The notes below the pieces were generated by a model, which worked only from the letters and a program-made list of their open reading frames with translations, had not been told where the DNA came from and ran no database searches. From Aquimarina sp. MMG016 (GTDB taxonomy: Bacteria; Bacteroidota; Bacteroidia; Flavobacteriales; Flavobacteriaceae), in contig NZ_JAGJEA010000016.1 of NCBI RefSeq assembly GCF_018100805.1, forward strand, positions 57,409 to 121,408: a stretch of 64,000 bases of DNA, in the 5' to 3' direction. A program made the translations under genes and the position numbers. Position 1 is the stretch's first letter; every line of letters begins with the position of its first letter. Below, piece after piece: positions 52,712 to 62,393 of the stretch.

Positions 52712-53785
52712 ATGAGAAAGTTATGTATATATATGATGATTTTAGTAATCATGATGCCATTTGTATCCTGTAAGTCAGACGATGATACTATTATTTCTGA
52801 TGCTACCCCAGAAGTATTTGTTATTGGGTATGAAGATGATCCTATTGTTATTGACAAAGTAATGCTATTGGCTAATGGTATACCTGTAGAACTTTCTAGA
52901 AGTAATATTTCTGGTAGAAGCAGAGGTACAGATGTGTTTGTTAGTAATAATGATGTATACGTTTCAATTAATGAATTAGAGAATGACGTAGCTCATATTC
53001 TAAAAAATGGAATCCCTTTCTTAAAAACAGACCCATCAGAGCAAGCTACTATTAATAGTATTTATGTGTCGGGAGATGACGTCTATGCTTGTGGTCTAAG
53101 CTTTCTGAATGGTGTTGGTGTTGCTAGTTTATGGAAAAACGGAATACGTACCACTTTAGAAAATACGTTGAGTAACGCCTTATCTGTTTTTGTAGATGGA
53201 AATGATGTTTATGTTAGTGGTCTGATAAGAGATCAAACGGTAAATATAAGTAGAGCTATCTATTGGAAAAATGGAGTTGCCACGGTTTTAAATAATGAGG
53301 ATTATCGTACAAATGCCTCCGGAATTGTGGCCAAAAACGGAAACGTTTACATTATAGGAGAAGGTTATGATCGTAATAGCCTTGCCAAGTATTGGGAAAA
53401 TGGGATAGAAATTGATCTGAATAACGGAGAATCCTTTTATACAGCGGCAGAAAGCTTGTATGTCGATAATACGGATGTTTATATCGCTGGAAGTAATCCG
53501 TTAACAGTTACTAGTGGTGATCCAGCTCCTGCCTTATGGAAAAATGGAGTAATTTCATTTTTAGACGAACCCACTATCCAGGGACGCGCAGTAAGTGTCA
53601 CGATTTATAAGGGTGATGTTTATGTGATGGGAATGACAGAAAAAATTCTTACAGAAGAAGAAGAAGGTAATATGGTTCCCGATGATCAAAGAATAAAAAT
53701 TTGGCGAAACGGGCTGGAGTTTCAGAATATTCCTACTCCTATTAATAGTCGTATTACTGTCAATGCAATGGCGGTTAGGGATTAA
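52712..53785 (+). CDS. surface lipoprotein with repeated WKNG motifs
   Basis: 357 residues. Lipobox MPFVSCKSDDD with the Bacteroidota surface-export signal. The body is built of ~50-residue repeats, each with a YVSG/VYIAG strand and a (Y/L)W(K/E/R)NG turn: SLWKNGIRTTL, YWKNGVATVLNN, YWENGIEIDLNN, LWKNGVISFL, IWRNGLEFQN. This is the layout of a beta-propeller. A binding or scaffold role at the cell surface is likely. The promoter carries the 19-mer shared with the gene upstream. Confidence 0.82.
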   Translation: MRKLCIYMMILVIMMPFVSCKSDDDTIISDATPEVFVIGYEDDPIVIDKVMLLANGIPVELSRSNISGRSRGTDVFVSNNDVYVSINELENDVAHILKNGIPFLKTDPSEQATINSIYVSGDDVYACGLSFLNGVGVASLWKNGIRTTLENTLSNALSVFVDGNDVYVSGLIRDQTVNISRAIYWKNGVATVLNNEDYRTNASGIVAKNGNVYIIGEGYDRNSLAKYWENGIEIDLNNGESFYTAAESLYVDNTDVYIAGSNPLTVTSGDPAPALWKNGVISFLDEPTIQGRAVSVTIYKGDVYVMGMTEKILTEEEEGNMVPDDQRIKIWRNGLEFQNIPTPINSRITVNAMAVRD

Positions 53786-53829
53786 TCAAAATAGCAGATT
53801 CAGATTCTTTAGCAAACCATGAATTAGAG

Positions 53830-53848
53830 TACCCTTGATTTGTATGGT
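53830..53848 (+). promoter_or_regulatory. degenerate copy of the 19-mer
   Basis: TACCCTTGATTTGTATGGT matches 14 of 19 positions of the shared element. No -7-like box at the 47-nt offset and no plus-strand start near, so it may be a decayed copy. Confidence 0.3.
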
Positions 53849-53890
53849 CTTATAATTAAATATGCGATATCTATGCCGTCAGACAAAGAA

Positions 53891-54472
53891 CTACTTGCAT
53901 TCCTTATTATAATATTCTACTATCTCTAAGATATTGCGTTTTTTATATTTTTTGTTCTTTATTTTTTCCACCAAAACAGGGCAATCTTCAAAATATTTGG
54001 AGGCTGCTTTTTTAAAATTAATGCTAAATAACCCTGAGGACCCCAGGTGGGTTACTTCTTTTTCCCCTTCTTTGCTCGCATAATAACCGCTGATAGAATG
54101 GTGATGGCCAAAACTGGGACCCATTCCAGTATCAGTGTATCCTTCTATAACTACTTTATATAGCGTTACTTTTTTTCCTTTGGCTACAACCCGTAATACC
54201 TTTCGCTCCAACTTGTCTTTTACTTTTTTGCGGACATAGGTATAGACGACATCTGTATCATAGACCATTACAGAATCCAGTTTGTCAAAACTATAATACA
54301 CTCGTTTATGTTTTTTGGATTCCCTAAACTTAACATCACCATCATTAATGACCGTACCAAGACCTCTTAGTTTGATGCCATTTTTAAATATAAGGGTCGC
54401 ATTTGTTTTTTGGCCATATGTTCCGATACCTGTAAGTATGGTAATAAGAAGTAGTAAAAATGTCTTTTTCAT
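53891..54472 (-). CDS. secreted hypothetical protein
   Basis: 193 residues with a signal peptide (MKKTFLLLLITILTGIGTYGQ). The mature part starts with a small beta-rich stretch (TNATLIFKNGIKLRGLGTVINDGDVKFRESKKHKRVYYSFDKLD, residues about 23-66) similar in design to flavobacterial periplasmic proteins that start with an NGxxLxG strand. Very Lys-rich (basic). Function unknown. It is divergent from the protease gene at 54660. Confidence 0.7.
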   Translation of the reverse strand: MKKTFLLLLITILTGIGTYGQKTNATLIFKNGIKLRGLGTVINDGDVKFRESKKHKRVYYSFDKLDSVMVYDTDVVYTYVRKKVKDKLERKVLRVVAKGKKVTLYKVVIEGYTDTGMGPSFGHHHSISGYYASKEGEKEVTHLGSSGLFSINFKKAASKYFEDCPVLVEKIKNKKYKKRNILEIVEYYNKECK

Positions 54473-54659
54473 AAATCAACTTAAGTTTACAATCACCATT
54501 AGTGTCTTGAACACCAAAAATGTTACCCCTATTATTACTTCATTTTTTAATAGTTAACTTTTTTATGTTTTCTAATTAGTTGGAAAATTCCGCATATGTG
54601 ATGTTAACCTTTTTAGGTAAAAACACATTAAAGAGTATGAAACTCTTAAAACCAAACAT

Positions 54660-57600
54660 ATGAAAACTTGGAATATCACCGGCAAGATAACTAATGCAAA
54701 AGGAGAAGGTCTTTCTCATGTAACTGTAAAAGCTTTTGACCTGGATGTCAATGGCGAGGATGCATTAGGAAATTGCATCACAGATCATGAAGGACGATAT
54801 ATTATTAATTATACAGATAGAGATTTTAAAAAAACAAGTAAAGAAAAGGGTGGGCCAGAACTAGTCATTAAGGTTTTTGATCACGATAACGAAAAACAGT
54901 TAGGTGCATCAAGAGTGAAACGCAGTGCCGCGGTAAAAGAAGTTATTAATTTATCAATAGCTACCAACGGACAGGAATTAGGGCATTCAATTATTAGTCC
55001 AATTGATGATTATCTTTATGGGTTTGAAAAAGATGATATAGCAGAAAGATTGCAAATAGGGGGAACAGAGATTTATCTGGGAAAAGAAAAAATTGCTAAA
55101 AAGAGATTGAGTAATGCGCTAAAAAAAAGAGGAATCTTTAATAAGGAGGTATTGGTAGAAATGGCAATGGATGGTTTATCTCTAAAGGAAGAAGCTAAAA
55201 AAATGAAAGTGTCAGAACTGGCGCTTACACAATTGATCAATTATGCTATACAAACCACTCCGCAGGATAAATTACAAGTCATAAAAGAACACGTAGAACA
55301 ACCAAAATTTACCGGGCATCTTAGTTCAGATGACCCTGATTATGATCGTTTTGTTACAGAATTAGGACTGGATGATATTCCGATAGCTTCATTAGAAGAT
55401 ATACAAAAATGGGATATTTACCCTGAGATTTTCTATTGGTACTTTGGAGCTATAGCAGCGGTAGATTTACGTCCATATTTTGGAGATGCACGTAACCAAG
55501 GTGGGCGAGGGAGCTGTACTGCATTTTGCTCTACTGCTGTTGTTGAAGGTATGGAATATTTTAGAGATCCTAGAAACCAACCTATAAACTTATCAGAAGA
55601 GCTTACTTTTTGGTATTCTAAAAGAGGACAGTTATTTGGGGCAGGAGGATATAGTGGCTTTGCAGCATTACGACATTATGCAGAGTATGGCGGTTGTGAA
55701 GAAGCGTATTTGCCATACAATGGCACCAATATGGGATCTAATTATGTACATCTCCCTGTACCTGATGAAGCGATGGATAGAGCTCAGTTTTATAAAAACG
55801 GACAGGTTGTGGCGCTTCCTGCCAGAGATATTGCTGCGGTTAAAGAAACATTAAAAACCGGACGCTGTGTAGGACTGGTAAGCGGTGTTCATGGTTGGAG
55901 TACATCTACAGGTACGGTTACAATGCCGAACCCTTTGGATTCCAAAGGTATTGGGTCAAGTCATTGCACTACTATTATTGGGTTTATAGATAGAAACGAC
56001 CTACATAAAGATATGGAAGGTGGTTTTTTTATCGTTCGTAATAGCTGGGGAGGAGCCAATTCTACCGCACATCAATTAGGTCCCGAATATGGTGGGCATT
56101 TGTTAATGCCCTATGGTTGGTACAGACGTTATTCACATAGTGCATTTACTATGATTGATCATCAGGCAAATCCTGAGCATGAAAAAAAATGGCTGGTAGA
56201 ATATTATGATAATAAACATTTAATGGGTAGCCCTCTTAATAGCGTGCAGGCTAAAATAAAAGTCTTCTTGATCAATCAGACCGTAACATTGCCTGTGCCT
56301 ACAGAAATTGATGAATTAGATTATAATTGGGGAGCAGGTAGTGCATTAAGGTTTGAATTGCCAATTACTACACTAAACCCGCTGATAGATCTCAACTCAT
56401 TGCCCCTGAAGAATGATTTTTCTATCCGTTTTACCAAATTAAAACGGTTCAAAGAAGGATATTACCGTTTTCACCTAAAAGGTGATGACGGAATACGTTT
56501 GTATGTAGATGATCGCTTGGTCATTAACGCCTGGAAAAATCAACCTGCACAAAGCTATACAGAAGAACATTATCTTACCGGAGGAGATCACGTTTTAAGG
56601 GTAGAGTATTATGAAAACCAAGGAAGCGCGGTAGTAGAATTAGACATTGAGCCTATCCATTTTACATACGAGATATTTACTAATGATAGCTTATTTGGAG
56701 ATCCTGCAAATACCTTTATAGATACCAAAACCAGATTAGAATGGCGTCATGTACCTCCGGCAATCAACAGTCAACAACCAGGGGTTTTCTCTTTGAGATC
56801 CAAAGCAAATTTGTTTTTTAAAGGGGGCACTTATCAATTTCATGCATTACATACCGGGGGATGTCGTATTTGGGTTGCTAATCAATTAGTTTTAGATGAC
56901 TGGAATCAGAATAATGCTTCAGGTAATCCGGTGACCATTACTAAAGGTACACATCAAGTTAAGGTAGAATATCGTCATCTGGATATAATACCACAGATGG
57001 GATCCAAAACATATTACAGGGCGGCGCTGCATTTCGGGTGGTCAGAACAATTTTGGCTAACAGACGTGCATCAAGATCCCATTCGATGGGATATGAGAAA
57101 AGATAGTAGTCCGGATATTAATTATGTAGTTTTCAGGAACCTGGCACTCACAGGTAAGGCTAAGCTTATAGATCAATATCAAGACGGATCCTCAGAACCT
57201 TGGCGATTAAATTTTAATAAAATAGATAAACTACTCAATAATTTTAGTCAGACACAAAACTTGAAAACAGATCAGGTAAGTGTACACATGCGTAGAAGAA
57301 TATTCATCGCCCAGGATGGGTATTATAATGCAAAACTACAATCTGATGATGGCCATAGGCTAAGTATTAATGGTAAACAATTGATAGAAGACCATCATAC
57401 CACTGGGCCTGACCCTCAGAACAAAGATGTATGGTTAAAAGCTGGGTTTCACGATGTCGCCATAGAATATGCTAATATGGGATGGAGTGCACGGTTTACC
57501 TTTGAGCTTAAAAAAACAGAGTGGGATGTGACATATTATGATGGAATCAACTTTGACACATTTATAGCGAATGCCAAAGTTAATGACCTTTCGGATTTAC

Positions 57601-58277
57601 CGGGATCCAGGCCTTCTCAATTGGCTAATCATACCTATTCTGCAAAGGCAAAACGAACCGTATGGTTACCGGTAGGAAGATATCGTTTTCATATTAAGGG
57701 AGACGATGGCGTAATACTAAAGATTAATGGCATTAAGTTGATTGATGGGTGGAAGCCCAGTATAACTAAGAATTATAGTGAGGTATATGAACACCAAGGT
57801 GGAAATATAACCATCGAGGTAGATTATTTCCAGAATACCTATAGTGCCTTTCTTGGATTTCAGATTTTACCAGAAGGATATCTAGGAGAATATTATAGAG
57901 GTACTACATTAGAAAAAGCACCAGAAGGTTCTGACTTGGATCGCAATGTACCGGCAGCCTATCGTTTCGAGCCTGTAATTGATTTTGATTGGGGAGCAGG
58001 TAATCGATTAGATAGAGTAGGGTCTAATAATTTTTCTGCTCGATGGTGGGGTAAAGTGCCTCTTCCCGTTGGTCGTTATCGTATAGAACTTAAAGCAGAT
58101 GATGGAGTTCGACTGTTTATAGATGGTAAAATGGTTATTAATGAATGGAAGGTACAAAAAGCAAAAACGCATACTAAACGAGTGGATTTGGTAGGTAGAT
58201 ATCACAATATCCGATTAGAATATTTTGAGCAATCTGGTAGTGCGGTTTGTAAATTAAGGTTCGTAAGAGAATTTTAA
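54660..58277 (+). CDS. papain-family (C1A) cysteine protease with PA14 modules
   Basis: 1205 residues. Residues about 1-100 form a transthyretin/carboxypeptidase-regulatory-like module (WNITGKITNAKGEGLSHVTV, ELVIKVFDHDNEKQLGASRV). A helical linker follows. The C1A domain has Cys286 (GRGSCTAFCS), His435 (SSHCTTI) and Asn461 (VRNSWGG), so it should be active. About five PA14-type modules follow from near 511, 667, 798, 954 and 1074, with motifs such as KGDDGIRLYVDDRLVINAW and KADDGVRLFIDGKMVINEW; PA14 modules often bind glycans. There is no signal peptide and no C-terminal sorting domain, although glycan-binding would need export. Confidence 0.88.
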   Translation: MKTWNITGKITNAKGEGLSHVTVKAFDLDVNGEDALGNCITDHEGRYIINYTDRDFKKTSKEKGGPELVIKVFDHDNEKQLGASRVKRSAAVKEVINLSIATNGQELGHSIISPIDDYLYGFEKDDIAERLQIGGTEIYLGKEKIAKKRLSNALKKRGIFNKEVLVEMAMDGLSLKEEAKKMKVSELALTQLINYAIQTTPQDKLQVIKEHVEQPKFTGHLSSDDPDYDRFVTELGLDDIPIASLEDIQKWDIYPEIFYWYFGAIAAVDLRPYFGDARNQGGRGSCTAFCSTAVVEGMEYFRDPRNQPINLSEELTFWYSKRGQLFGAGGYSGFAALRHYAEYGGCEEAYLPYNGTNMGSNYVHLPVPDEAMDRAQFYKNGQVVALPARDIAAVKETLKTGRCVGLVSGVHGWSTSTGTVTMPNPLDSKGIGSSHCTTIIGFIDRNDLHKDMEGGFFIVRNSWGGANSTAHQLGPEYGGHLLMPYGWYRRYSHSAFTMIDHQANPEHEKKWLVEYYDNKHLMGSPLNSVQAKIKVFLINQTVTLPVPTEIDELDYNWGAGSALRFELPITTLNPLIDLNSLPLKNDFSIRFTKLKRFKEGYYRFHLKGDDGIRLYVDDRLVINAWKNQPAQSYTEEHYLTGGDHVLRVEYYENQGSAVVELDIEPIHFTYEIFTNDSLFGDPANTFIDTKTRLEWRHVPPAINSQQPGVFSLRSKANLFFKGGTYQFHALHTGGCRIWVANQLVLDDWNQNNASGNPVTITKGTHQVKVEYRHLDIIPQMGSKTYYRAALHFGWSEQFWLTDVHQDPIRWDMRKDSSPDINYVVFRNLALTGKAKLIDQYQDGSSEPWRLNFNKIDKLLNNFSQTQNLKTDQVSVHMRRRIFIAQDGYYNAKLQSDDGHRLSINGKQLIEDHHTTGPDPQNKDVWLKAGFHDVAIEYANMGWSARFTFELKKTEWDVTYYDGINFDTFIANAKVNDLSDLPGSRPSQLANHTYSAKAKRTVWLPVGRYRFHIKGDDGVILKINGIKLIDGWKPSITKNYSEVYEHQGGNITIEVDYFQNTYSAFLGFQILPEGYLGEYYRGTTLEKAPEGSDLDRNVPAAYRFEPVIDFDWGAGNRLDRVGSNNFSARWWGKVPLPVGRYRIELKADDGVRLFIDGKMVINEWKVQKAKTHTKRVDLVGRYHNIRLEYFEQSGSAVCKLRFVREF

Positions 58278-58365
58278 AATAAAAAGAACCGCATCCCTGC
58301 TGAATAATCTTTTTAAATCCAGATAACTTAAAAAAAGAGGGTAAGGGATTAAGGTATGTCATTTT

Positions 58366-58420
58366 GAGCAGAGTTAGGGACTAGATGATAATCGTGGTGA
58401 TTAGTTTCTTAACTCTGCTC
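58366..58420. repeat. inverted repeat between convergent genes
   Basis: GAGCAGAGTTA (58366-58376) and TAACTCTGCTC (58410-58420) are perfect inverted arms 33 nt apart. The left arm follows a GTCATTTT stretch as in other spacer repeats. It may act as a terminator, although the T-run is absent. Confidence 0.6.
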
Positions 58421-58478
58421 ACTATTAGATAAAATATATTTGGTTGGTTTTGTTTGACGGATGAATGACTTCCTATAA

Positions 58479-60875
58479 TTAATTATCGATACGATCTTGT
58501 TCGTCTTCAAGACCTGATTTACGTTGCTTTTTGGTCTTTACATCTTTATTGCCAAAAGAATGACCTATATATAGCTGTACGGTTCTACTATCACTACCTC
58601 CACGACCATCTATAAAAAGATCTCCAAATTGAGTTCTTCCTCTCCAAGGGATGGTATATAGAATATCATTACCTGCTAATTTTATAGTCCAATTATCCCA
58701 TTTTTTTTGTAGTCCTACATTAAGAGATCCAAGAGATTCGGTATTATATGTACCACCCCAAATCGATGGACTACTATACCAACCACTTATCTCAAAAGTA
58801 AATCCTTTACCAAGTGTAAACGTACTTTGTGCATATCCACCATGGGTAGTTTGATCTACAGGAATAAAGGAAGGATCCGTAGGTTTATAATTGCTGTAAT
58901 ATAGATAAGCACTTACATAGATATTCCACCATTCATTAATTTTTCTGGGATAGGATACACTTAGGTTATAGATTTCCTGATTAGCAACATTACGAGTATT
59001 AATGAAGTTTCTGCTTTCGCCTTCAGCCTCGGTGATTTGAGCAAAAAAGTCATTGATATATGAATAACTTAGGCTTGTGGTAAGTGTATACTTATAGGTA
59101 TGTGACAACTTTATGTTATTCGTGTATTGAGGCTGTAAAAAAGGATTCCCTCTTCTGAAACTCAATTCATCTAACTGAAACTCAAATGGGTTTAATGCCT
59201 GATAGTTTGGACGCTGAATTCGACGACTATAAATTAGCGCCAATGAATTGTTTTGAGATGCCTGATAAGTAATTCCGCCCGATGGAAACCAATCTGTATA
59301 ATCCCGTTCTACCGCTTTGTTGTTATTCTGGTTGCTCGAAGTTAAATCCCCTTTAGAATGCGTATTTTCCATTCGTAGCCCCGCTTGTATTTTCCATTTT
59401 TTAACTGCAAAATTATAGTTGACATACCCCGCCGTTACCATCTCATCATATATAAAGTTGTTACTACGACTTTCATCCAGGTTACTTACTCCGTTTTCAT
59501 TGGTGAAAAAGTCAAAGGTGTTATCAGTTTTTACAAATGATAGTTTAGATCCTAGGGATAAAGTTCCTTTACCCAATTTTTGTTCGTAATCGGCTTTTCC
59601 CACATAGATATCAATATCAATAGGAGTATCTTGAGCTGTTATATTTTCATTCAATATGTTTCCATCAGCAGTCACATATATATTGGGTTGGTTATTAAAC
59701 CGGTCTCTTACATATCGTCCGTAATTGAGATCTATCATCAGACTTCTTCCTAACGTATCTTTATAACGATAATTAAGATTGGTATTGAGATTCAGGCTTT
59801 TATTCTCGCTACTATTTGGAGCCAACAGAATACTATCAATTTGTTGTGTTGCCCTTCTTATAATGGGGGTGCGGGAGTTCGTTCTGGATTCAGCATTTCT
59901 TAAGGACACATTGATTGAGGCCCCCAAGGTATTTTTAGTATTGATCACATAATCAGCAGAAGTACGGATATTGTGATTAGTTACATCGTATTCAGACGCT
60001 GAGCGAGCATCAAAAATATTGTTCCCTTGTATACGATACAGATTAATAAATCCGGTAGAGCGTCCTGTAAAATTGCTGTAATTAGCATTGAAATTCCACT
60101 TTTTGGCTTTGGTTGTGATTCCGATTTGAGCGTTGTTTCTAAGAAAATCTCCATAAGTCAAAGTATTAGAAAAACTACCTACGGTACCTAATCCTTTTTC
60201 ACGCTTTAGACGAAGATTAATAATTCCGGCATTTCCAGCTGCGTCATAACGTGAAGAAGGTTGGGTAATGATCTCAATGCTTTCAATCTCATCGGCCTGT
60301 AGCGATTGTAAAAAGGCCGTAAGATCATCACCTTGCAGAAAGCTTTGGCGATCATCAATATAAATTAGAACTCCGTTTTTCCCTTCTACAATAATATTAT
60401 CATTATTATCTACTCTTACTCCCGGTGCTTTTCTTAAAAGATCTAAACTGTTGTTTCCTGATGATGTAATAGTTTCTGCAACATTAAATACAGTTTTATC
60501 AGGTTCTACCTCTACAATAGGTTTTCTGGCAGTTACTTTTACTTCTTCCAGCGCTTCGGTATTTTCTTTCAGGGTAATGGTACCTAAATCTATATTATCT
60601 CCGTTAATGGAAATCTCCCTAGTATAGGTTGTAAAACCCAAACTACTTATGGATAGTTGATACGTATTGTTCTGAATGTTTTTTAAATAGAAATTACCCT
60701 TTTGATCTGTAATACCTGCTTTAACCAGTTTTTGGTTAGTGTCACTAAGAATAACATTAGTATAGGGTACCGGATTATTTTCAGGGTCTACCACTTTTCC
60801 ATTTAATGTTTGTGCATTCAGTATACTCATTTGGCATACTATGATAAATATTAAACTAAATAAAAACGATCTCAT
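58479..60875 (-). CDS. TonB-dependent outer membrane receptor, OMP_b-brl_3 type
   Basis: 798 residues. Signal peptide (MRSFLFSLIFIIVCQMSILNA), a CarboxypepD-reg-like domain (TLNGKVVDPENNPVPYTNVILSD, about 23-105), a plug domain (ILLRKAPGV-type motif LDLLRKAPGVRVDNNDNIIVEG) and a large beta-barrel with a C-terminal VQLYIGHSFGNK strand and a charged KKQRKSG tail. Transports an unknown ligand or acts as a barrel scaffold. This subclass often lies beside LytS/LytTR genes, as here. Confidence 0.9.
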   Translation of the reverse strand: MRSFLFSLIFIIVCQMSILNAQTLNGKVVDPENNPVPYTNVILSDTNQKLVKAGITDQKGNFYLKNIQNNTYQLSISSLGFTTYTREISINGDNIDLGTITLKENTEALEEVKVTARKPIVEVEPDKTVFNVAETITSSGNNSLDLLRKAPGVRVDNNDNIIVEGKNGVLIYIDDRQSFLQGDDLTAFLQSLQADEIESIEIITQPSSRYDAAGNAGIINLRLKREKGLGTVGSFSNTLTYGDFLRNNAQIGITTKAKKWNFNANYSNFTGRSTGFINLYRIQGNNIFDARSASEYDVTNHNIRTSADYVINTKNTLGASINVSLRNAESRTNSRTPIIRRATQQIDSILLAPNSSENKSLNLNTNLNYRYKDTLGRSLMIDLNYGRYVRDRFNNQPNIYVTADGNILNENITAQDTPIDIDIYVGKADYEQKLGKGTLSLGSKLSFVKTDNTFDFFTNENGVSNLDESRSNNFIYDEMVTAGYVNYNFAVKKWKIQAGLRMENTHSKGDLTSSNQNNNKAVERDYTDWFPSGGITYQASQNNSLALIYSRRIQRPNYQALNPFEFQLDELSFRRGNPFLQPQYTNNIKLSHTYKYTLTTSLSYSYINDFFAQITEAEGESRNFINTRNVANQEIYNLSVSYPRKINEWWNIYVSAYLYYSNYKPTDPSFIPVDQTTHGGYAQSTFTLGKGFTFEISGWYSSPSIWGGTYNTESLGSLNVGLQKKWDNWTIKLAGNDILYTIPWRGRTQFGDLFIDGRGGSDSRTVQLYIGHSFGNKDVKTKKQRKSGLEDEQDRIDN

Positions 60876-61158
60876 ATTTTTTTGTTTGACCCAAAGGTGA
60901 AGACTTTTACAAAGTTTCCAAAAGAGTATCTGCTGAGTTGCCTAATGAATCGATAAGTTGTCCAGGGGCAATCTATCGTGCTATTGGACTATTGGTCGAT
61001 AAATTCTTTATTCCCACATCGATTATAAATAATTTTGTTGAAACCCTATAGGACATCAATAATCTGCATTTTTGACCTATACTGGATAATAGGATAAATA
61101 ATAAATTAGAAACTTTACTATCTTCACGAGGATCGTATAGATCAAAAGAATCATTACT
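60876..61158. promoter_or_regulatory. divergent control region of receptor and kinase genes
   Basis: 283 nt without ORF between divergent starts. CTATTGG is directly repeated (60981-60987 and 60989-60995) and TCGATAA occurs near 60950, 60996 and as a partial form near 61018. LytTR-type regulators bind paired direct repeats, so these are candidate sites. Confidence 0.35.
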
Positions 61159-62220
61159 ATGTGGAATAAAAGAATATATGGTATCAAGTTAGGAGAAATA
61201 ACAGCGGTGATCTCACTATACTTAATATTATCATTTATATATCGATTTACCCTATGGACTTCTTATTGGGAAAAACCGAATAAATGGGAAAAGCTTTTTA
61301 ACCTATGGGAGTGGTTCGATAGCGCTGGACTACAATATATGATGATGTTGATAGCCACAGCTATTATTTGGATATTGATTTTTAGGGTTTGTAAAGAGTG
61401 GCCACTTAACTATCGTTTATTACTTCATGTAGTTACCTTACCTTTTTTTATTATGATGGCTTGGAAAGGTTATTATTGGGTATGTGAAGGGTTCGATATG
61501 AAACATTTAGAAGGAAACGCAGAAAAATGGGATATATACATTCCTGCATTGATTTATATGATTGAGTTTTCCATTTTTCATGCTTATGAGTATTATGTGA
61601 GTAATCAAAAGAAGCTTCGCAATGAGATCGAGTTGAAAAATGCTGCACTAAAAAGCGAACTCAGTGCTATCAAGGCACAGCTAAACCCTCATTTTTTGTA
61701 TAACGTATTTAACACGATTAATGCCGGCATCCCCAAAGAGATGGAAGGTACCCGTGAGATGATTGCAGACTTATCAGATTTGTTCAGGTATCAGCTCAAG
61801 GCTAGTAAAGAAGATTTAGTGTCATTAAAAGACGAACTGGATTTTGTACGTAAATATCTGGATCTGGAGCAGAAACGTTTCGAAGATCGTTTACAAATCG
61901 ATATTGATGTTGAGGAATCTTTATTGAGTCGCCAAATCCCCCCTATGTTATTACAGCCCTTGGTTGAAAATTCGATAAAGCACGGAATTTCACCTTTAAC
62001 CGAAGGAGGAAGTGTTACAATTACTATTAAAGAAGAAAATAAAGGAACGCTTTTATTTGAGATCAAAGATACTGGAGTCGGAGTCAAAGATAAAGCCATG
62101 ATGATGGAGACTGGAGTAGGATTAAGCAATACCCAAAAAAGACTAGAAAAGATATATAATTCAGGGCTTTTTCTATTTGATAATCACCCTAGGGGATTAG
62201 TGGTACAGTTTAGCATTTAG
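61159..62220 (+). CDS. LytS-type sensor histidine kinase
   Basis: 353 residues. Four membrane helices (about 12-32, 53-76, 87-108, 124-147) with short loops, then the His_kinase domain with QLNPHFLYNVFNTINAG, where His178 is the phosphoacceptor, and the ATPase domain with MLLQPLVENSIKHGI and GVGLSNTQKRLEKIY. No clear extracellular sensor domain, so the signal may come from the membrane. Partner of the LytTR regulator 173 nt downstream. Confidence 0.9.
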   Translation: MWNKRIYGIKLGEITAVISLYLILSFIYRFTLWTSYWEKPNKWEKLFNLWEWFDSAGLQYMMMLIATAIIWILIFRVCKEWPLNYRLLLHVVTLPFFIMMAWKGYYWVCEGFDMKHLEGNAEKWDIYIPALIYMIEFSIFHAYEYYVSNQKKLRNEIELKNAALKSELSAIKAQLNPHFLYNVFNTINAGIPKEMEGTREMIADLSDLFRYQLKASKEDLVSLKDELDFVRKYLDLEQKRFEDRLQIDIDVEESLLSRQIPPMLLQPLVENSIKHGISPLTEGGSVTITIKEENKGTLLFEIKDTGVGVKDKAMMMETGVGLSNTQKRLEKIYNSGLFLFDNHPRGLVVQFSI

Positions 62221-62225
62221 CCTTG

Positions 62226-62260
62226 GAGTTTGTGAGTATTTGAGGGGTGAGTGGGTAAGC
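62226..62260. repeat. degenerate heptad-like spacer repeat
   Basis: TTTGTGAGTATTTGAGGGGTGAG-like steps, related to those at 11240-11285 and inverted at 9289-9350. Confidence 0.4.
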
Positions 62261-62311
62261 TTGTTGATTTTTAGGTATACATTAGTAATTTAAAAATTTC
62301 ATAACGCTATT

Positions 62312-62386
62312 TGTCATTCCAGACTTGATCTGGAATCCACAAAACAGGTTTAATTAAATAGATCTTGAATTAAATTCAGAATGACA
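62312..62386. repeat. miniature inverted repeat before the response regulator
   Basis: Terminal inverted TGTCATTC (62312-62319) and GAATGACA (62379-62386) bracket about 59 nt containing a TTCCAGA/TCTGGAA hairpin (62317-62335). It ends 7 nt before the ATG at 62394, so it forms most of the kinase-regulator spacer and the 5' leader of the regulator. Confidence 0.7.
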
Positions 62387-62393
62387 TTTTAGA

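Noticed and set aside
54600..54640. TTAACC..AGGTAA dyad upstream of the protease as a third copy of the 19-nt element
   Set aside because: The arms, spacing and downstream box do not match the two true copies.
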